A stretch of DNA of 64,000 bases, taken from positions 1 to 64,000 of the forward strand of contig CAYRUQ010000003.1 of NCBI GenBank assembly GCA_964427595.1, given 5' to 3'. The position numbers and the translations under genes are program-made. A model generated the notes under the pieces. The model searched no databases. It saw only the letters and a program-made list of their open reading frames with translations, and was not told where the DNA came from. This stretch comes from Enterosoma sp964427595 (lineage in GTDB: Bacteria; Bacillota_I; Bacilli_A; RFN20; CAG-288). Positions 36,954 to 46,202 of this stretch are shown in pieces (position 1 is the first letter of the stretch; each line of letters begins with the position of its first letter).

Positions 36954-37391
36954 AGGTTGAGTTCCTCTTTGATTTTATAGACAAAATTGACTAATAAGTT
37001 AAACACAATACTTATTGTAAACCTTAAAACCTCTTTTTGACCTTAAAAGGAAGATCTAGAGTTTGATTTTCGCCTTCTTAAAAACTTGAAAAATACAAAT
37101 TTTGTCAGTTTTTCTCTCTTGCAAGAGGAGGAGAAAAATTTTTACTTCTTACTTACCAAGCTTTTGTAATCTGAAGTTTTCAGCAAGATAAATAATGTTT
37201 TTATATAAACTACAACCAAACCTTAAATTAAAAGTTGTTTACTTATTTTTAAATTTTAAAAACAACCACATATAATATGCCTTGTATTTCCGAATGTAAT
37301 TCTGACTATAAAAGTCAGTCCAATTTTAAGAATTCGATTCAGTAGTCTTTTTTAAAGACTCTCTGATAACCACAAGAAAGGAGAATCCCAC
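36954..37391. other. 438-bp intergenic region and nrdD leader
   Basis: AT-rich spacer between divergent prfA and nrdD. It contains a TATAAT near 37272 with a weak TTTAAA -35, followed by two hairpins in the presumed nrdD leader: CTGACT/AGTCAG (about 37304-37319) and AGTCTTT/AAAGACT (about 37342-37360). I cannot see a clear pair of NrdR boxes. No supported gene is present. Confidence 0.55.
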
Positions 37392-39773
37392 ATGATTTCT
37401 AGACTAACAAACCCCTATGATGCTTCCACCAATTTAGTTACTAAGATCGTCAAAAGAGATGGTCGTGTCGTGTCTTTTGATAGCACAAAAATTCTCCTTG
37501 CTATCGCAAAAGCTGCTCAAGTCACCTCTGAGACTCTTCCTTTAGGCCCTTTAACTGATGAAGTCGTCTCTATCATCAATCGCAACTTTTCTGATGTCGA
37601 TCATCCGGCTACTGTCGAAGATTGTCAGGATATCGTCGAAGATGTCTTAATCGAGCATAATTACGCTAAAACAGCTAAGGAATACATCCTTTATAGAGCT
37701 AATAGAAACAGAGTCAGAGAAGCTAAGACTGACTTGATGTCCACTATCGATGGCATCGCCACCCAAGATTCTTCCGAAAATGACAACAAGAGAGAGAACG
37801 CCAATATCGATGGCAATACCGCTATGGGCACGATGCTCAAGTTCGGTTCTGAGACGGCTAAGGCGTATTACATCAAGAAGATGATCGATCCGAGAATCGC
37901 TTTCGCCCACAAAAATGGTGATATCCACATCCATGATCTCGATTTCTATTCACTCACTCTCACCTGTTGTCAAATCGATTGCGTCAAACTCTTCAAGAAA
38001 GGGTTCTCCACCGGTCATGGTTTCATCAGAGAACCTAACTCAATCAGGACTTATGCTTCATTAGCTTGCATCGCCATCCAAGCTAATCAAAACGATATGC
38101 ATGGCGGTCAATCCATCCCCAACTTCGATTACTCAATGGCTCCTGGTGTCATCAAGACATTCAATAAAGCTTTCAGAAATAACTGCATCAGAATGGTTGA
38201 ATTCTTAACCGGAGATGACCGTTATGAAGAAGAGTTAAAAGACTACTTCAAGAATCTGATCAAAGAGAATAAAGAACCTCGTTATAAGAATCAAAAAACT
38301 ATCGATGATACTTTCTCTGCTTTAGAGAAAGATTTTCCTGATATCGATTGGAAGACAATCAAAAATAACATCATTGAATTCGCTGCTAAAGAGACTGAAA
38401 ATGAGACTTTCCAAGCTATGGAAGCTCTCATTCACAATCTCAACACGATGCATTCAAGAGCGGGTGCTCAAGTTCCTTTCTCATCTCTCAACTATGGAAC
38501 TGATACTTCTCCTGAGGGAAGACTTGTCATCCACATGCTTTTAAAAGCTACTGAAGCTGGTTTAGGAGATGGAGAGACTCCTATCTTCCCTATCCAAATC
38601 TTCAAAGTCAAAGAAGGAGTCAACTACAATCCTGAAGATCCTAACTACGATCTCTTCAGAGAAGCTATCATCTGTTCTGGAAAGAGACTCTTCCCTAATT
38701 TCTCCTTCCTTGATGCTCCTTTCAATCTCCAATACTACAAGAAAGGCGATTATAATTCTGAGGTCGCTTATATGGGTTGCAGAACCCGTGTCATGGGTAA
38801 CCACTGGAATCCAAATAATGAAGTCACTTGCGGAAGAGGAAATCTCTCGTTCACTTCGATCAACTTACCCCGTTTAGGTATCGAATCTAAAGGTGATTTA
38901 AATCTCTTCTTCAAAAAGTTAGATGACTGCTGTGATTTAGTCATCAAACAACTGAGAGATAGACTTGAGATTCAAAGACACCGTAAAGTTAAGAACATGC
39001 CTTTCTTGATGGGTCAAGGCATCTGGATTGATTCTAATAAACTCTCCTGGGATGATGAGATCGATTCGATCATCAGAAACGGATCTCTCACGATCGGTTT
39101 CATCGGCTTAGCAGAATGCTTAGTCGCTTTGATTGGAAAACATCATGGGGAAAGTGAAGTAGCTCAAGAGCTCGGTCTTAAGATTCTCCAAGCTATGAAT
39201 AAGAAAGCTGATGAAGCGAGTGAGAAATACAATCTCAATTTCGCCATCATCGCCACTCCTGCTGAAGGTTTATCCGGTCGCTTTGTCAAAATCGATGCCC
39301 AGAGATATGGAAAACTCAAAGGCATCACTGATAGAGACTACTATACCAATTCCTTCCATGTCCCTGTTTACTATCCCATCTCCTTATTCAGAAAGATTGA
39401 TATCGAAGCCCCTTATCATGCTTTGACTAGCGGTGGTCATATCACTTATATCGAAGTTGATGGCGATGTCGCTAAAAACCCTGACGCCTTTGAAAAGATC
39501 ATCCGTCATATGAAGGAAAAAGGAATCGGATATGGAGCCGTCAACCATCCGATCGACCGTGATCCTATCTGCGGATACAACGGTATCATCAACGATGCCT
39601 GTCCTAAGTGTGGAAGACACGAACAAGATGAGAGTGTCAACTTTGAAAGAATCAGAAGAATCACCGGTTATTTAGTCGGTACGCTCGATCGCTTCAATAA
39701 CGCTAAGAAAGCGGAAGTCGAAGATAGAGTCAAACACAACCGTTTCTCTGATCAGAGTGAATTAGGAAAATAA
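37392..39773 (+). CDS. nrdD: Anaerobic (class III) ribonucleoside-triphosphate reductase
   Basis: 793 aa. An N-terminal ATP-cone (about 15-105) gives allosteric control. The catalytic barrel follows, with a C-terminal zinc site (CGYNGIINDACPKCG) and the glycyl radical loop RRITGYLVG, radical Gly about 759. It reduces NTPs to dNTPs without oxygen after activation by NrdG. AAAGGAG precedes the ATG. Its presence without an aerobic reductase nearby agrees with an anaerobic host. Confidence 0.97.
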   Translation: MISRLTNPYDASTNLVTKIVKRDGRVVSFDSTKILLAIAKAAQVTSETLPLGPLTDEVVSIINRNFSDVDHPATVEDCQDIVEDVLIEHNYAKTAKEYILYRANRNRVREAKTDLMSTIDGIATQDSSENDNKRENANIDGNTAMGTMLKFGSETAKAYYIKKMIDPRIAFAHKNGDIHIHDLDFYSLTLTCCQIDCVKLFKKGFSTGHGFIREPNSIRTYASLACIAIQANQNDMHGGQSIPNFDYSMAPGVIKTFNKAFRNNCIRMVEFLTGDDRYEEELKDYFKNLIKENKEPRYKNQKTIDDTFSALEKDFPDIDWKTIKNNIIEFAAKETENETFQAMEALIHNLNTMHSRAGAQVPFSSLNYGTDTSPEGRLVIHMLLKATEAGLGDGETPIFPIQIFKVKEGVNYNPEDPNYDLFREAIICSGKRLFPNFSFLDAPFNLQYYKKGDYNSEVAYMGCRTRVMGNHWNPNNEVTCGRGNLSFTSINLPRLGIESKGDLNLFFKKLDDCCDLVIKQLRDRLEIQRHRKVKNMPFLMGQGIWIDSNKLSWDDEIDSIIRNGSLTIGFIGLAECLVALIGKHHGESEVAQELGLKILQAMNKKADEASEKYNLNFAIIATPAEGLSGRFVKIDAQRYGKLKGITDRDYYTNSFHVPVYYPISLFRKIDIEAPYHALTSGGHITYIEVDGDVAKNPDAFEKIIRHMKEKGIGYGAVNHPIDRDPICGYNGIINDACPKCGRHEQDESVNFERIRRITGYLVGTLDRFNNAKKAEVEDRVKHNRFSDQSELGK

Positions 39774-39783
39774 AACTAGGAAG

Positions 39784-39815
39784 CCTGCTTGTTCAAGCGG
39801 GCTTTCTTTAAAAGG
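39784..39815 (+). terminator. Weak terminator/attenuator between nrdD and nrdG
   Basis: Stem GCCTGCTT/AAGCGGGC (one T-G pair), loop GTTC-like, then TTTCTTT. It could lower nrdG expression relative to nrdD, since the activase is needed in small amounts. Confidence 0.6.
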
Positions 39816-39821
39816 AAAGAA

Positions 39822-40352
39822 ATGAGATTATCAGATTTTGTTGAAGAATCAATCGTCGATGGACCTGGCGTAAGAGTCGCCATCTTTTTCCAAGGTTGTC
39901 TTCATCGCTGTGAAGGTTGTCATAATCCTCAGACCTGGTCTTTTGATGGTGGAACAGAGGTCTCTCTAGATGAGATTGATAAACTTATAGAAAGAAACTT
40001 TAAATACACAAGCGGAGTCACTCTCAGCGGTGGAGATCCTTTCTGTGTTCTTGATGATGCTATCAAGGTAGCGGAGTTAGTCAAAGATAAATATGATTTA
40101 AACTTGATCGCTTATAGTGGATACACTTTTGAAGAAATAATTAAAAACGCTTCTCAAGATAAAAGGTTTTATACCCTTCTTAAGAAGCTTGATTATTTGA
40201 TTGATGGTCGTTTCATCCTTCCTCTAAGATCACTTGAAATCAACAATAGAGGATCAAGAAATCAACGGGCGATCGATGTTCAAAAAACATTATCTTTATC
40301 AAATACGATCGTATTAGCCGATAATTTGATGGATATGTCTTTTTATCTTTAG
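39822..40352 (+). CDS. nrdG: Anaerobic NTP reductase activating protein
   Basis: 176 aa radical-SAM enzyme. The CxxxCxxC cluster is CLHRCEGC, followed by HNPQTW and SGGDPF. It generates the NrdD glycyl radical. The start is the ATG behind AAAGGAAAG; an upstream in-frame ATG (39789) would lie inside the hairpin between the genes. Its 3' end overlaps convergent tadA by 4 nt. Confidence 0.95.
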   Translation: MRLSDFVEESIVDGPGVRVAIFFQGCLHRCEGCHNPQTWSFDGGTEVSLDEIDKLIERNFKYTSGVTLSGGDPFCVLDDAIKVAELVKDKYDLNLIAYSGYTFEEIIKNASQDKRFYTLLKKLDYLIDGRFILPLRSLEINNRGSRNQRAIDVQKTLSLSNTIVLADNLMDMSFYL

Positions 40353-40789
40353 TTTCTTAGCTTAGAAAAACACTCTTTCATCAGATCAAGAAATCTATCA
40401 TCGTGAAGTCTTGTCACTTCTAAAACATCATCGACAAAGGTGTGGTAATAAGAAAGCCCACCTTTTTTTTCATCATCAAGAAAATAATAAAGACTTTTGA
40501 TGTTAGCTTTTAAGATAGCTCCTAAACACATCAGACAAGGTTCTAAAGTGACGATTAAAACTGAATTCTTAAGATATTTAACTTTCTTTTCTTTCAAAAC
40601 CTGTTCAATCAATAAGATCTCTGCGTGAGCGAGCGGATCAGATTCTTCTTCAACTTTATTTGATGAATAATACTTTTGACCATCTTCAGTCAAAAGACAG
40701 CAAGAAACAGGAATCTCTCCTCTTTCTAATGCATCTTTTGCTCTTTGATAAAGTTGATCACTTATCTCTTGTAAAGTCTTTTTTGTCAT
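40349..40789 (-). CDS. tadA: tRNA-specific adenosine deaminase
   Basis: 146 aa. The zinc deaminase motifs are HAE (DPLAHAEILL) and PCLMC (TLEPCLMCLGAI). The family includes TadA, which makes inosine at tRNA-Arg(ACG) position 34; a guanine-deaminase-like role is less likely given the A/E motif and the SRP-RNA neighbour, which matches the Bacillus tadA-scr-dnaX neighbourhood. The ATG is only ~10 nt past the SRP RNA and lacks a clear ribosome site other than GGTGG inside that RNA. Confidence 0.88.
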   Translation of the reverse strand: MTKKTLQEISDQLYQRAKDALERGEIPVSCCLLTEDGQKYYSSNKVEEESDPLAHAEILLIEQVLKEKKVKYLKNSVLIVTLEPCLMCLGAILKANIKSLYYFLDDEKKGGLSYYHTFVDDVLEVTRLHDDRFLDLMKECFSKLRN

Positions 40790-40798
40790 AAAGAAAAG

Positions 40799-40877
<79 letters not shown>

Positions 40878-40881
40878 TTAA

Positions 40882-40910
40882 ATTATAAGCTTCTTACCCT
40901 TCATCCTCAA
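40882..40910 (-). promoter_or_regulatory. SRP RNA promoter
   Basis: On the minus strand there is TTGAGG (40910-40905), 17-nt spacer, TATAAT (40887-40882), placing the start at about 40875, where the RNA arm begins. Confidence 0.8.
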
Positions 40911-40972
40911 CAATAAAGTTCTTTAATTTCATCCCCGGTTAAAACACAAAACATTCTTAATCAAGCACTAAA

Positions 40973-41016
40973 AAAGGCCGTCACAACCTATAAGGTTGTA
41001 AAACAGCCTAAGGGTT
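40973..41016 (-). terminator. groESL terminator
   Basis: Long stem containing ACAACC/GGTTGT and AGGC/GCCT with internal mismatches, then TTTTTT on the minus strand, just past the groEL stop. Confidence 0.85.
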
Positions 41017-41030
41017 TTTTTATTTAAGGA

Positions 41031-42656
41031 TTAATAATCCATTCCGCCAGCATCACCACTGGCAGGAGCGCTACCAGTCTTCTTAGGGATATCGGTGACG
41101 ACAGATTCAGTAGTGACATATAAGCTGGTGATAGAAGCAGCGTTCATAAGAGCGGTTCTAGTGACTTTGGTAGGATCGATGATACCGGCATTGAGCATAG
41201 CAGTCCATTTACCAGTCTTCGCATCAAAGCCGTTGTCATCTTTAGCATTCTTGAGTTTCTCAACGACATCATCACCATCATAACCGGCATTGATAGCGAT
41301 TTGACGAACAGGAGCAAAGAGAGAATTGATGACGACATCGATACCCTTTTGGACATCGGCGTTCTCATCGGTGAGCTTACCTTTTAAAGTACGATAGACG
41401 ATAGATAAGGCGATACCTCCACCAGCGACGACACCTTCATCAACAGCGGCGGCAGTAGCATTGATAGCATCTTCAAGACGGAGTTTCTTTTCCTTAAGTT
41501 CAGACTCAGTAGTAGCACCAACTCTGATGACGGCGACACCGCCATCTAACTTAGCGATTCTCTTTTGGAGATTCTTCTTGTCATAGTCGGAAGTGGTCTC
41601 AGCGATCTGTCCCCTGAGTTCTCTAACTCTATCATCGACAGCTTCTTGACTTCCAGCGCCTTCGATGATGGTGGTTGAATCCTTAGTGACCTTGACTTTC
41701 TTAGCAGAACCGAGATCAGAAATACTCATGTTCTTAAGTTCCATAGAGAGGTCTTTGGAGTAGAAAGTAGCACCAGTGACGATAGCGATATCTTGAAGAG
41801 TGTTCTTCTGATTATCACCAAACTCCGGAGCTTTGACAGCGACGACATTGAAGGTTCCTCTGAGCTTGTTGATGATGAGAGTAGAAGCGACTTCGTTATC
41901 GACATCATCAGCGATGATGAGGAGTGAACGATGCGCTTCTAAGACTTGTTGTAAGACAGGTAAGACATCTTGGATGTTGCTTAATTTTTGATCGGTGACC
42001 AAGACATAGGCGTTTTCTAATTCAGCGACTAACTTCTCGGAATCAGTCACCATATAAGGGGAGATATAACCCTTATCAAACTGCATACCTTGGACGACTT
42101 CTAAAGTGGTATCAAAGCCTTTGGATTCATCAACAGTGATGACACCATTCTTACCAACTTTATCCATAGCATCAGCAATGGTTTTACCGATTTCTTCATC
42201 ACCAGAGGAAATAGCAGCGACATTAGCGATTTCTTCAGAAGTAGAGATGGTCTTGGAAATCTTAGAGAGTTCATCACTGACAGCTTTAGCAGCTTTTTCG
42301 ATACCGGTTCTTAAGAAGACGGGGTTAGCACCTTTGTCAACAGCTTGGAAACCTCTGTGAATCATATCTTGAGCTAAGACGGTAGCAGTAGTAGTTCCAT
42401 CACCAGCGACATCGTTAGTCTTGTTAGCGACTTCATAAACGAGCTTAGCTCCGAGATTCTGTTCTTTATCTTCAAGTTCGATCTCTCTAGCGATGGTGAC
42501 GCCATCGTTGACGATCATCGGAGAACCATAACCTCTATCTAAAGCGACATTACGACCTCTAGGACCGAGGGTGAGTTTGACGGTGTCAGCTAAAGCATCG
42601 ACACCGATGAGCATATTGTCTCTAGCGGATTTTCCGTAAGTTATCTTTTTAGCCAT
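41031..42656 (-). CDS. groL: Chaperonin GroEL
   Basis: 541 aa. The 60-kDa chaperonin has the ATP motif GDGTTTATVLAQ and ends in SGDAGGMDY, a short version of the Gly/Met tail. GAGGTG precedes the ATG. It lies 22 nt after groES, under CIRCE control. Confidence 0.98.
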   Translation of the reverse strand: MAKKITYGKSARDNMLIGVDALADTVKLTLGPRGRNVALDRGYGSPMIVNDGVTIAREIELEDKEQNLGAKLVYEVANKTNDVAGDGTTTATVLAQDMIHRGFQAVDKGANPVFLRTGIEKAAKAVSDELSKISKTISTSEEIANVAAISSGDEEIGKTIADAMDKVGKNGVITVDESKGFDTTLEVVQGMQFDKGYISPYMVTDSEKLVAELENAYVLVTDQKLSNIQDVLPVLQQVLEAHRSLLIIADDVDNEVASTLIINKLRGTFNVVAVKAPEFGDNQKNTLQDIAIVTGATFYSKDLSMELKNMSISDLGSAKKVKVTKDSTTIIEGAGSQEAVDDRVRELRGQIAETTSDYDKKNLQKRIAKLDGGVAVIRVGATTESELKEKKLRLEDAINATAAAVDEGVVAGGGIALSIVYRTLKGKLTDENADVQKGIDVVINSLFAPVRQIAINAGYDGDDVVEKLKNAKDDNGFDAKTGKWTAMLNAGIIDPTKVTRTALMNAASITSLYVTTESVVTDIPKKTGSAPASGDAGGMDY

Positions 42657-42678
42657 TTTAATTCACCTCTTTTAATAA

Positions 42679-42960
42679 TTATTCGACGACAGCCAGGATG
42701 TCTTTATCCTGAATCAACATCAACTTTCTTCCGTTTTCTTCGTAATCAGTAGTGGAGTATTTCTTATAAATGACTTTCTCTCCAACTTTAGCTTCAACAT
42801 TGATGACATGTCCTTCGTTATCGGTATAACCAGGGCCGACAGCGATGACAGTAGCGACAGCAGAGTCATTATCATGATTGGTAGCTAAGATGATTCCACC
42901 GATTTTTTTCTCTTCAGGAATCTTCTCTAATACAACATAATCTCTTAATGGTCTAAGCAT
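42679..42960 (-). CDS. groS: Co-chaperonin GroES
   Basis: 93 aa starting MLRPLRDYVVLEK, the normal start, behind GGAGG at ~11 nt. The open frame continues 26 codons upstream through the promoter, which rules the longer form out. The mobile loop (about 16-32; KIGGIILATNH) is present. It caps GroEL. Confidence 0.97.
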   Translation of the reverse strand: MLRPLRDYVVLEKIPEEKKIGGIILATNHDNDSAVATVIAVGPGYTDNEGHVINVEAKVGEKVIYKKYSTTDYEENGRKLMLIQDKDILAVVE

Positions 42961-43003
42961 ATTTTTGTTATCCTCCAAAGCGCCTTTGGTGGCGACTTCA
43001 ATT

Positions 43004-43045
43004 ATTATAAACAACCGATTAGCAAATTCAAGTGCCAAGTGCTAA
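43004..43045 (-). promoter_or_regulatory. CIRCE operator and groESL promoter
   Basis: The inverted repeat TTAGCAAAT-N9-AAGTGCTAA (43019-43045) is a two-mismatch-per-arm version of CIRCE (TTAGCACTC-N9-GAGTGCTAA), the HrcA site. It overlaps a minus-strand promoter TTGAAT (43031-43026), 16 nt, TATAAT (43009-43004). Confidence 0.85.
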
Positions 43046-43119
43046 ATATTTAAAGTGTGTTCAAAAAACACCCTTATTTCTCGGCGTTTTTAAGATTGAA
43101 TATTTTTAATTTTTGTACA

Positions 43120-43157
43120 TAAAAAGGTTGTCAAACCGCTATAGGTTTGACAACCTT
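43120..43157 (-). terminator. Terminator of the psuG operon
   Basis: A perfect 14-bp stem AAGGTTGTCAAACC with loop of five, then TTTTTA on the minus strand. Confidence 0.95.
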
Positions 43158-43182
43158 AATACTTAATAAGTAGAGTTAGAGA

Positions 43183-44091
43183 TTAAACGAGAGAAGCGGC
43201 AATCTCACCAGCTAAGTGAGCGTTGTTACGGATGAGAGCCATGTTAGAGAAGAGAGATTTGCCGTCAGTCATATCAACCAAACGATCTAAGAGGAACGGG
43301 GTGACATCCTTACCTTGGATATTGCGAGCCTTCATCTCAGCAATGGCACCTTGAATCTTTCTTTCAACGTATTCAGGGTCAAGTGAATAACCCTCAGGGA
43401 TAGGATTGACGATCAAAGTACCTTGTTTGAGACCTAAGGCGTCGTTGACATTGATCATTCTAGCGATCTCTTCAGGGGTATCAGCATAAGCTTCTAACTT
43501 ATAAGGAGAAGTGCTGGTATAGAAGAGAGGAAGAGTTCTCGTTTTATAACCGACGATAGCGATACCTTTAGTCTCTAAGTATTCGATAGTCTTAGGGATA
43601 TCAAGGATGGCTTTAGGGCCGGAACAGACGACATTGATAGGAGTCTTGGAGAATTCATCAAGATCAGCGGAGAGATCAAGAGTTTCTGCATATCCACGAT
43701 GGACACCGCCGATACCACCAGTAGCAAAGATTTTGATATTAGCGAGGTGAGCTAAGATCATCGTAGCACTGACAGTGGTAGAACCAGTGAGTCCTCTTTC
43801 GATGCAAAAAGCGAGGTCACGACGAGAACATTTCACAGCATCGTGATAGCTCGTTTTTCCAAGATCGATGATCTCATCCTTGGTCAATCCGATTTTGATT
43901 TGGCCTTTGATGATACCGATGGTGTAGGGTTCAGCTCCTGCTTTTCTAACTTCTTCTTCGCATTCGAGAGCACACTGCACATTCTGCGGATAAGGCATGC
44001 CGTGAGTGAGAACAGTGGTCTCTAAAGCGACCGCTTTTCTCCCCGAAAGATCAGGGACATTTTTTAGGATTTCACTACTCAGCTTAGACAT
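43183..44091 (-). CDS. psuG: Pseudouridine-5'-phosphate glycosidase
   Basis: 302 aa. The family patterns are ALETTVLTHGMPYPQN, TVSATMILAH, FATGGIGGVHRG and SADLDEF. It cleaves pseudouridine 5'-phosphate to uracil and ribose 5-phosphate. No PsuK kinase is adjacent. Downstream in an operon with an aldose epimerase, which fits nucleoside/sugar salvage. A GGGGGG ribosome site precedes the ATG. Confidence 0.95.
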   Translation of the reverse strand: MSKLSSEILKNVPDLSGRKAVALETTVLTHGMPYPQNVQCALECEEEVRKAGAEPYTIGIIKGQIKIGLTKDEIIDLGKTSYHDAVKCSRRDLAFCIERGLTGSTTVSATMILAHLANIKIFATGGIGGVHRGYAETLDLSADLDEFSKTPINVVCSGPKAILDIPKTIEYLETKGIAIVGYKTRTLPLFYTSTSPYKLEAYADTPEEIARMINVNDALGLKQGTLIVNPIPEGYSLDPEYVERKIQGAIAEMKARNIQGKDVTPFLLDRLVDMTDGKSLFSNMALIRNNAHLAGEIAASLV

Positions 44092-44115
44092 TTTTGTATT
44101 ACCCCCCTATTTGGT

Positions 44116-45066
44116 TTATTTCTTATTAAATTTGAAAGAGACGGTCTGTCGATATTCGACGCCTGGTCTTAAAAGGAAAGGAGTGATGGGGGACATCTGT
44201 GGTTCGATGGCGATAGCTCTTCTTTTTATTCCGACACGATTGGTGAATTTGACATCACTCATCGAGTCATCGATATAGATATTGACAGCTTCATAAGTGG
44301 TAAAGCATTCAAGTTTGATCTTATCACTTTCTAAAACAACCTGTGGGATAGAAGAGTCGATATTGTCAAATAGATAAGTATCATCAATCGATTTAGATTT
44401 AGGCAATTTTTCTTTGATAACAGAAGCGTCTCTGAAATCTAAATATTCAGGAACAGCTTTAAATCTCTCAATCAGTTTGCTGTTTTTCTCCATGACTCCA
44501 CATTTAGAAGCGTTGACTTGAAGCTTGTAATTCTCTACGCTCTCATCTCCAAAATTGAAATACATATGATTGGATAAAGAGAGGATAGTAGCAGAATCAG
44601 AGCTAGCTTGATACTTGATTCTCAAAGTGTTTTCATCATGTGGAAAAGAATAGGTGATAGTGAGTTTTACATTACCAGGAAAACCAGCTTCTTTATCAGG
44701 TGAGACATAATCGAAGATGATATAAGTAGCATCAGGTCTCGTGACGATGATGCTATCGAAATCCTTGAAAGAAAGCGAATCTAAAACACCACCATGAAGG
44801 CAGACTCCGGGTTCATTTTCATTCAATTTATAAGAGAAATAATCAAGGTTGAGAGTGCAGGGTATTCTTCCAGCTACTCTACCTAAGGTCTTGCCAAAAA
44901 ACTGTTCAGAGTTGAGATAAGTCTTGTGGCTTCTAGGTGTCAGTATCAAAGGCACACCATCAAGACTTAATGAATAGACACCCGCACCAACAGAGGTGAA
45001 GGTTCCCTTCAATCCGAGACCATTGTTGAGAGTGACGAAACGTGAATCAGTTATTCTTTTGGCCAT
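44116..45066 (-). CDS. Aldose 1-epimerase (GalM-like)
   Basis: 316 aa, a beta-sandwich mutarotase. Motifs: GRVAGRI, CLHGG (substrate His), SNHMYFNFG with catalytic His, and AIEPQ with catalytic Glu. It interconverts anomers of hexoses. The ATG directly follows the upstream stop (TAAATG), so translation is probably coupled. Confidence 0.92.
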   Translation of the reverse strand: MAKRITDSRFVTLNNGLGLKGTFTSVGAGVYSLSLDGVPLILTPRSHKTYLNSEQFFGKTLGRVAGRIPCTLNLDYFSYKLNENEPGVCLHGGVLDSLSFKDFDSIIVTRPDATYIIFDYVSPDKEAGFPGNVKLTITYSFPHDENTLRIKYQASSDSATILSLSNHMYFNFGDESVENYKLQVNASKCGVMEKNSKLIERFKAVPEYLDFRDASVIKEKLPKSKSIDDTYLFDNIDSSIPQVVLESDKIKLECFTTYEAVNIYIDDSMSDVKFTNRVGIKRRAIAIEPQMSPITPFLLRPGVEYRQTVSFKFNKK

Positions 45067-46125
45067 TTACTCGCTTTTCTCTTCAGTGGTAGATTCACTA
45101 GTTTGAGCAGGTTCGCTAGGGGCGACAGTTTCAGCAACTGTAGCCTCAGCAGGTTGAGTTCCAGTTAAGACACCAGCTTTGAAATCAGCATATCTGAAGT
45201 CGAGGTTATCAGTGTTGTAAGGGACGACATTCTTATTGAATTCCGCTTGGTTTTCGCTTCTGAGTCTTCTGACTCTATCGAAGATGGCTCTTTGTTCATC
45301 AGTCCAGTGTTGAGGAGTGATTGTTCTGACTTGAGGTCCGTAGTTATCAACGATGACAACGAGCTCTCTCTGAGAGCTAGCAGCTTCTCTGAAGAAACCG
45401 AATTTGAGTCTGCTGACAGGATCATCATAACGGTATTGAGAGATGTAGGTTCTCGCATTACCATTGGCATCATTACCTCTGAGAGTAGCAGGGGTATGAA
45501 GAGCACGAGTAGTAGCTTCAATAGTGTTATATCTAGGAAGAGGAACTCTGTTAGTCCAAAGTTCTTTGATCATGTCAGAGATCTCTCTGATAGCATCGGT
45601 GACTCTCAAAACGAGTCTTAAGTGCTTGGAATCAGGAGTGACAGTGAAGAGGAAGTTGATTCCGTTTGAGAGAGTGATAGCAGAGACTAAGAAGATCTTT
45701 CTGTTGACATCATAGTAGTTGTAGATCTCTCTCATCGTGATATCTCTTCCGTTAGAAGATCTAAGTTTGAGCTCAGTGGGAGCATTTTCGATACGATTTT
45801 CTAAAACGATCTCATACTCAGTAGATTCATAAGTGTGAGGAGAAACTTCTTTGAAGAGCTGATTAGGTCTGATATCAAGAGCATAATGATCGATGTAAGT
45901 GGAAGCATCTTTAGCATTGTTCACTTCAGTGACAACGCCATCTTTATCAGCTAAGAAAATACGATAGAAAGGATTGGGGGTATCAGCTGCTAAGCAATAT
46001 AAGACGGAAGTGCCGTCTTCCTTGTTTTCTTGATAAATGGGAGTTAAGACAGTAGTGGAAAAATGAGCTTTGCTCGTTTCATCAACGATAGCTTGTGCTT
46101 TTGTCAGAAATTCAGTGTTATCCAT
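45067..46125 (-). CDS. Unknown cytoplasmic protein, 352 aa
   Basis: Not a family I know. No signal or membrane helix. It is alpha/beta, with a Pro/Thr/Glu-rich tail (last ~30 residues). AAGGAG precedes the chosen ATG; a start seven codons upstream lacks a site. First gene of the epimerase-psuG operon. Confidence 0.8.
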   Translation of the reverse strand: MDNTEFLTKAQAIVDETSKAHFSTTVLTPIYQENKEDGTSVLYCLAADTPNPFYRIFLADKDGVVTEVNNAKDASTYIDHYALDIRPNQLFKEVSPHTYESTEYEIVLENRIENAPTELKLRSSNGRDITMREIYNYYDVNRKIFLVSAITLSNGINFLFTVTPDSKHLRLVLRVTDAIREISDMIKELWTNRVPLPRYNTIEATTRALHTPATLRGNDANGNARTYISQYRYDDPVSRLKFGFFREAASSQRELVVIVDNYGPQVRTITPQHWTDEQRAIFDRVRRLRSENQAEFNKNVVPYNTDNLDFRYADFKAGVLTGTQPAEATVAETVAPSEPAQTSESTTEEKSE

Positions 46126-46157
46126 TGTTGGCTCCTTAAATAACAATACGTAAAGAA

Positions 46158-46186
46158 ATTATACTCTTTTTAAGCGCTTTTATTAA
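46158..46186 (-). promoter_or_regulatory. Operon promoter with cre-like element
   Basis: Minus strand: TTAATA, 17 nt, TATAAT (46163-46158). The spacer holds TAAAAGCGCTTAAA with the AAGCGCTT core of a CcpA (cre) site, differing from consensus at two outer positions. Confidence 0.5.
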
Positions 46187-46202
46187 TAGATACGAAGAAT
46201 GT

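Noticed and set aside
43120..43157. The perfect 14-bp stem as an operator
   Set aside because: A T-run follows directly and it lies after the psuG stop; terminator is sufficient.
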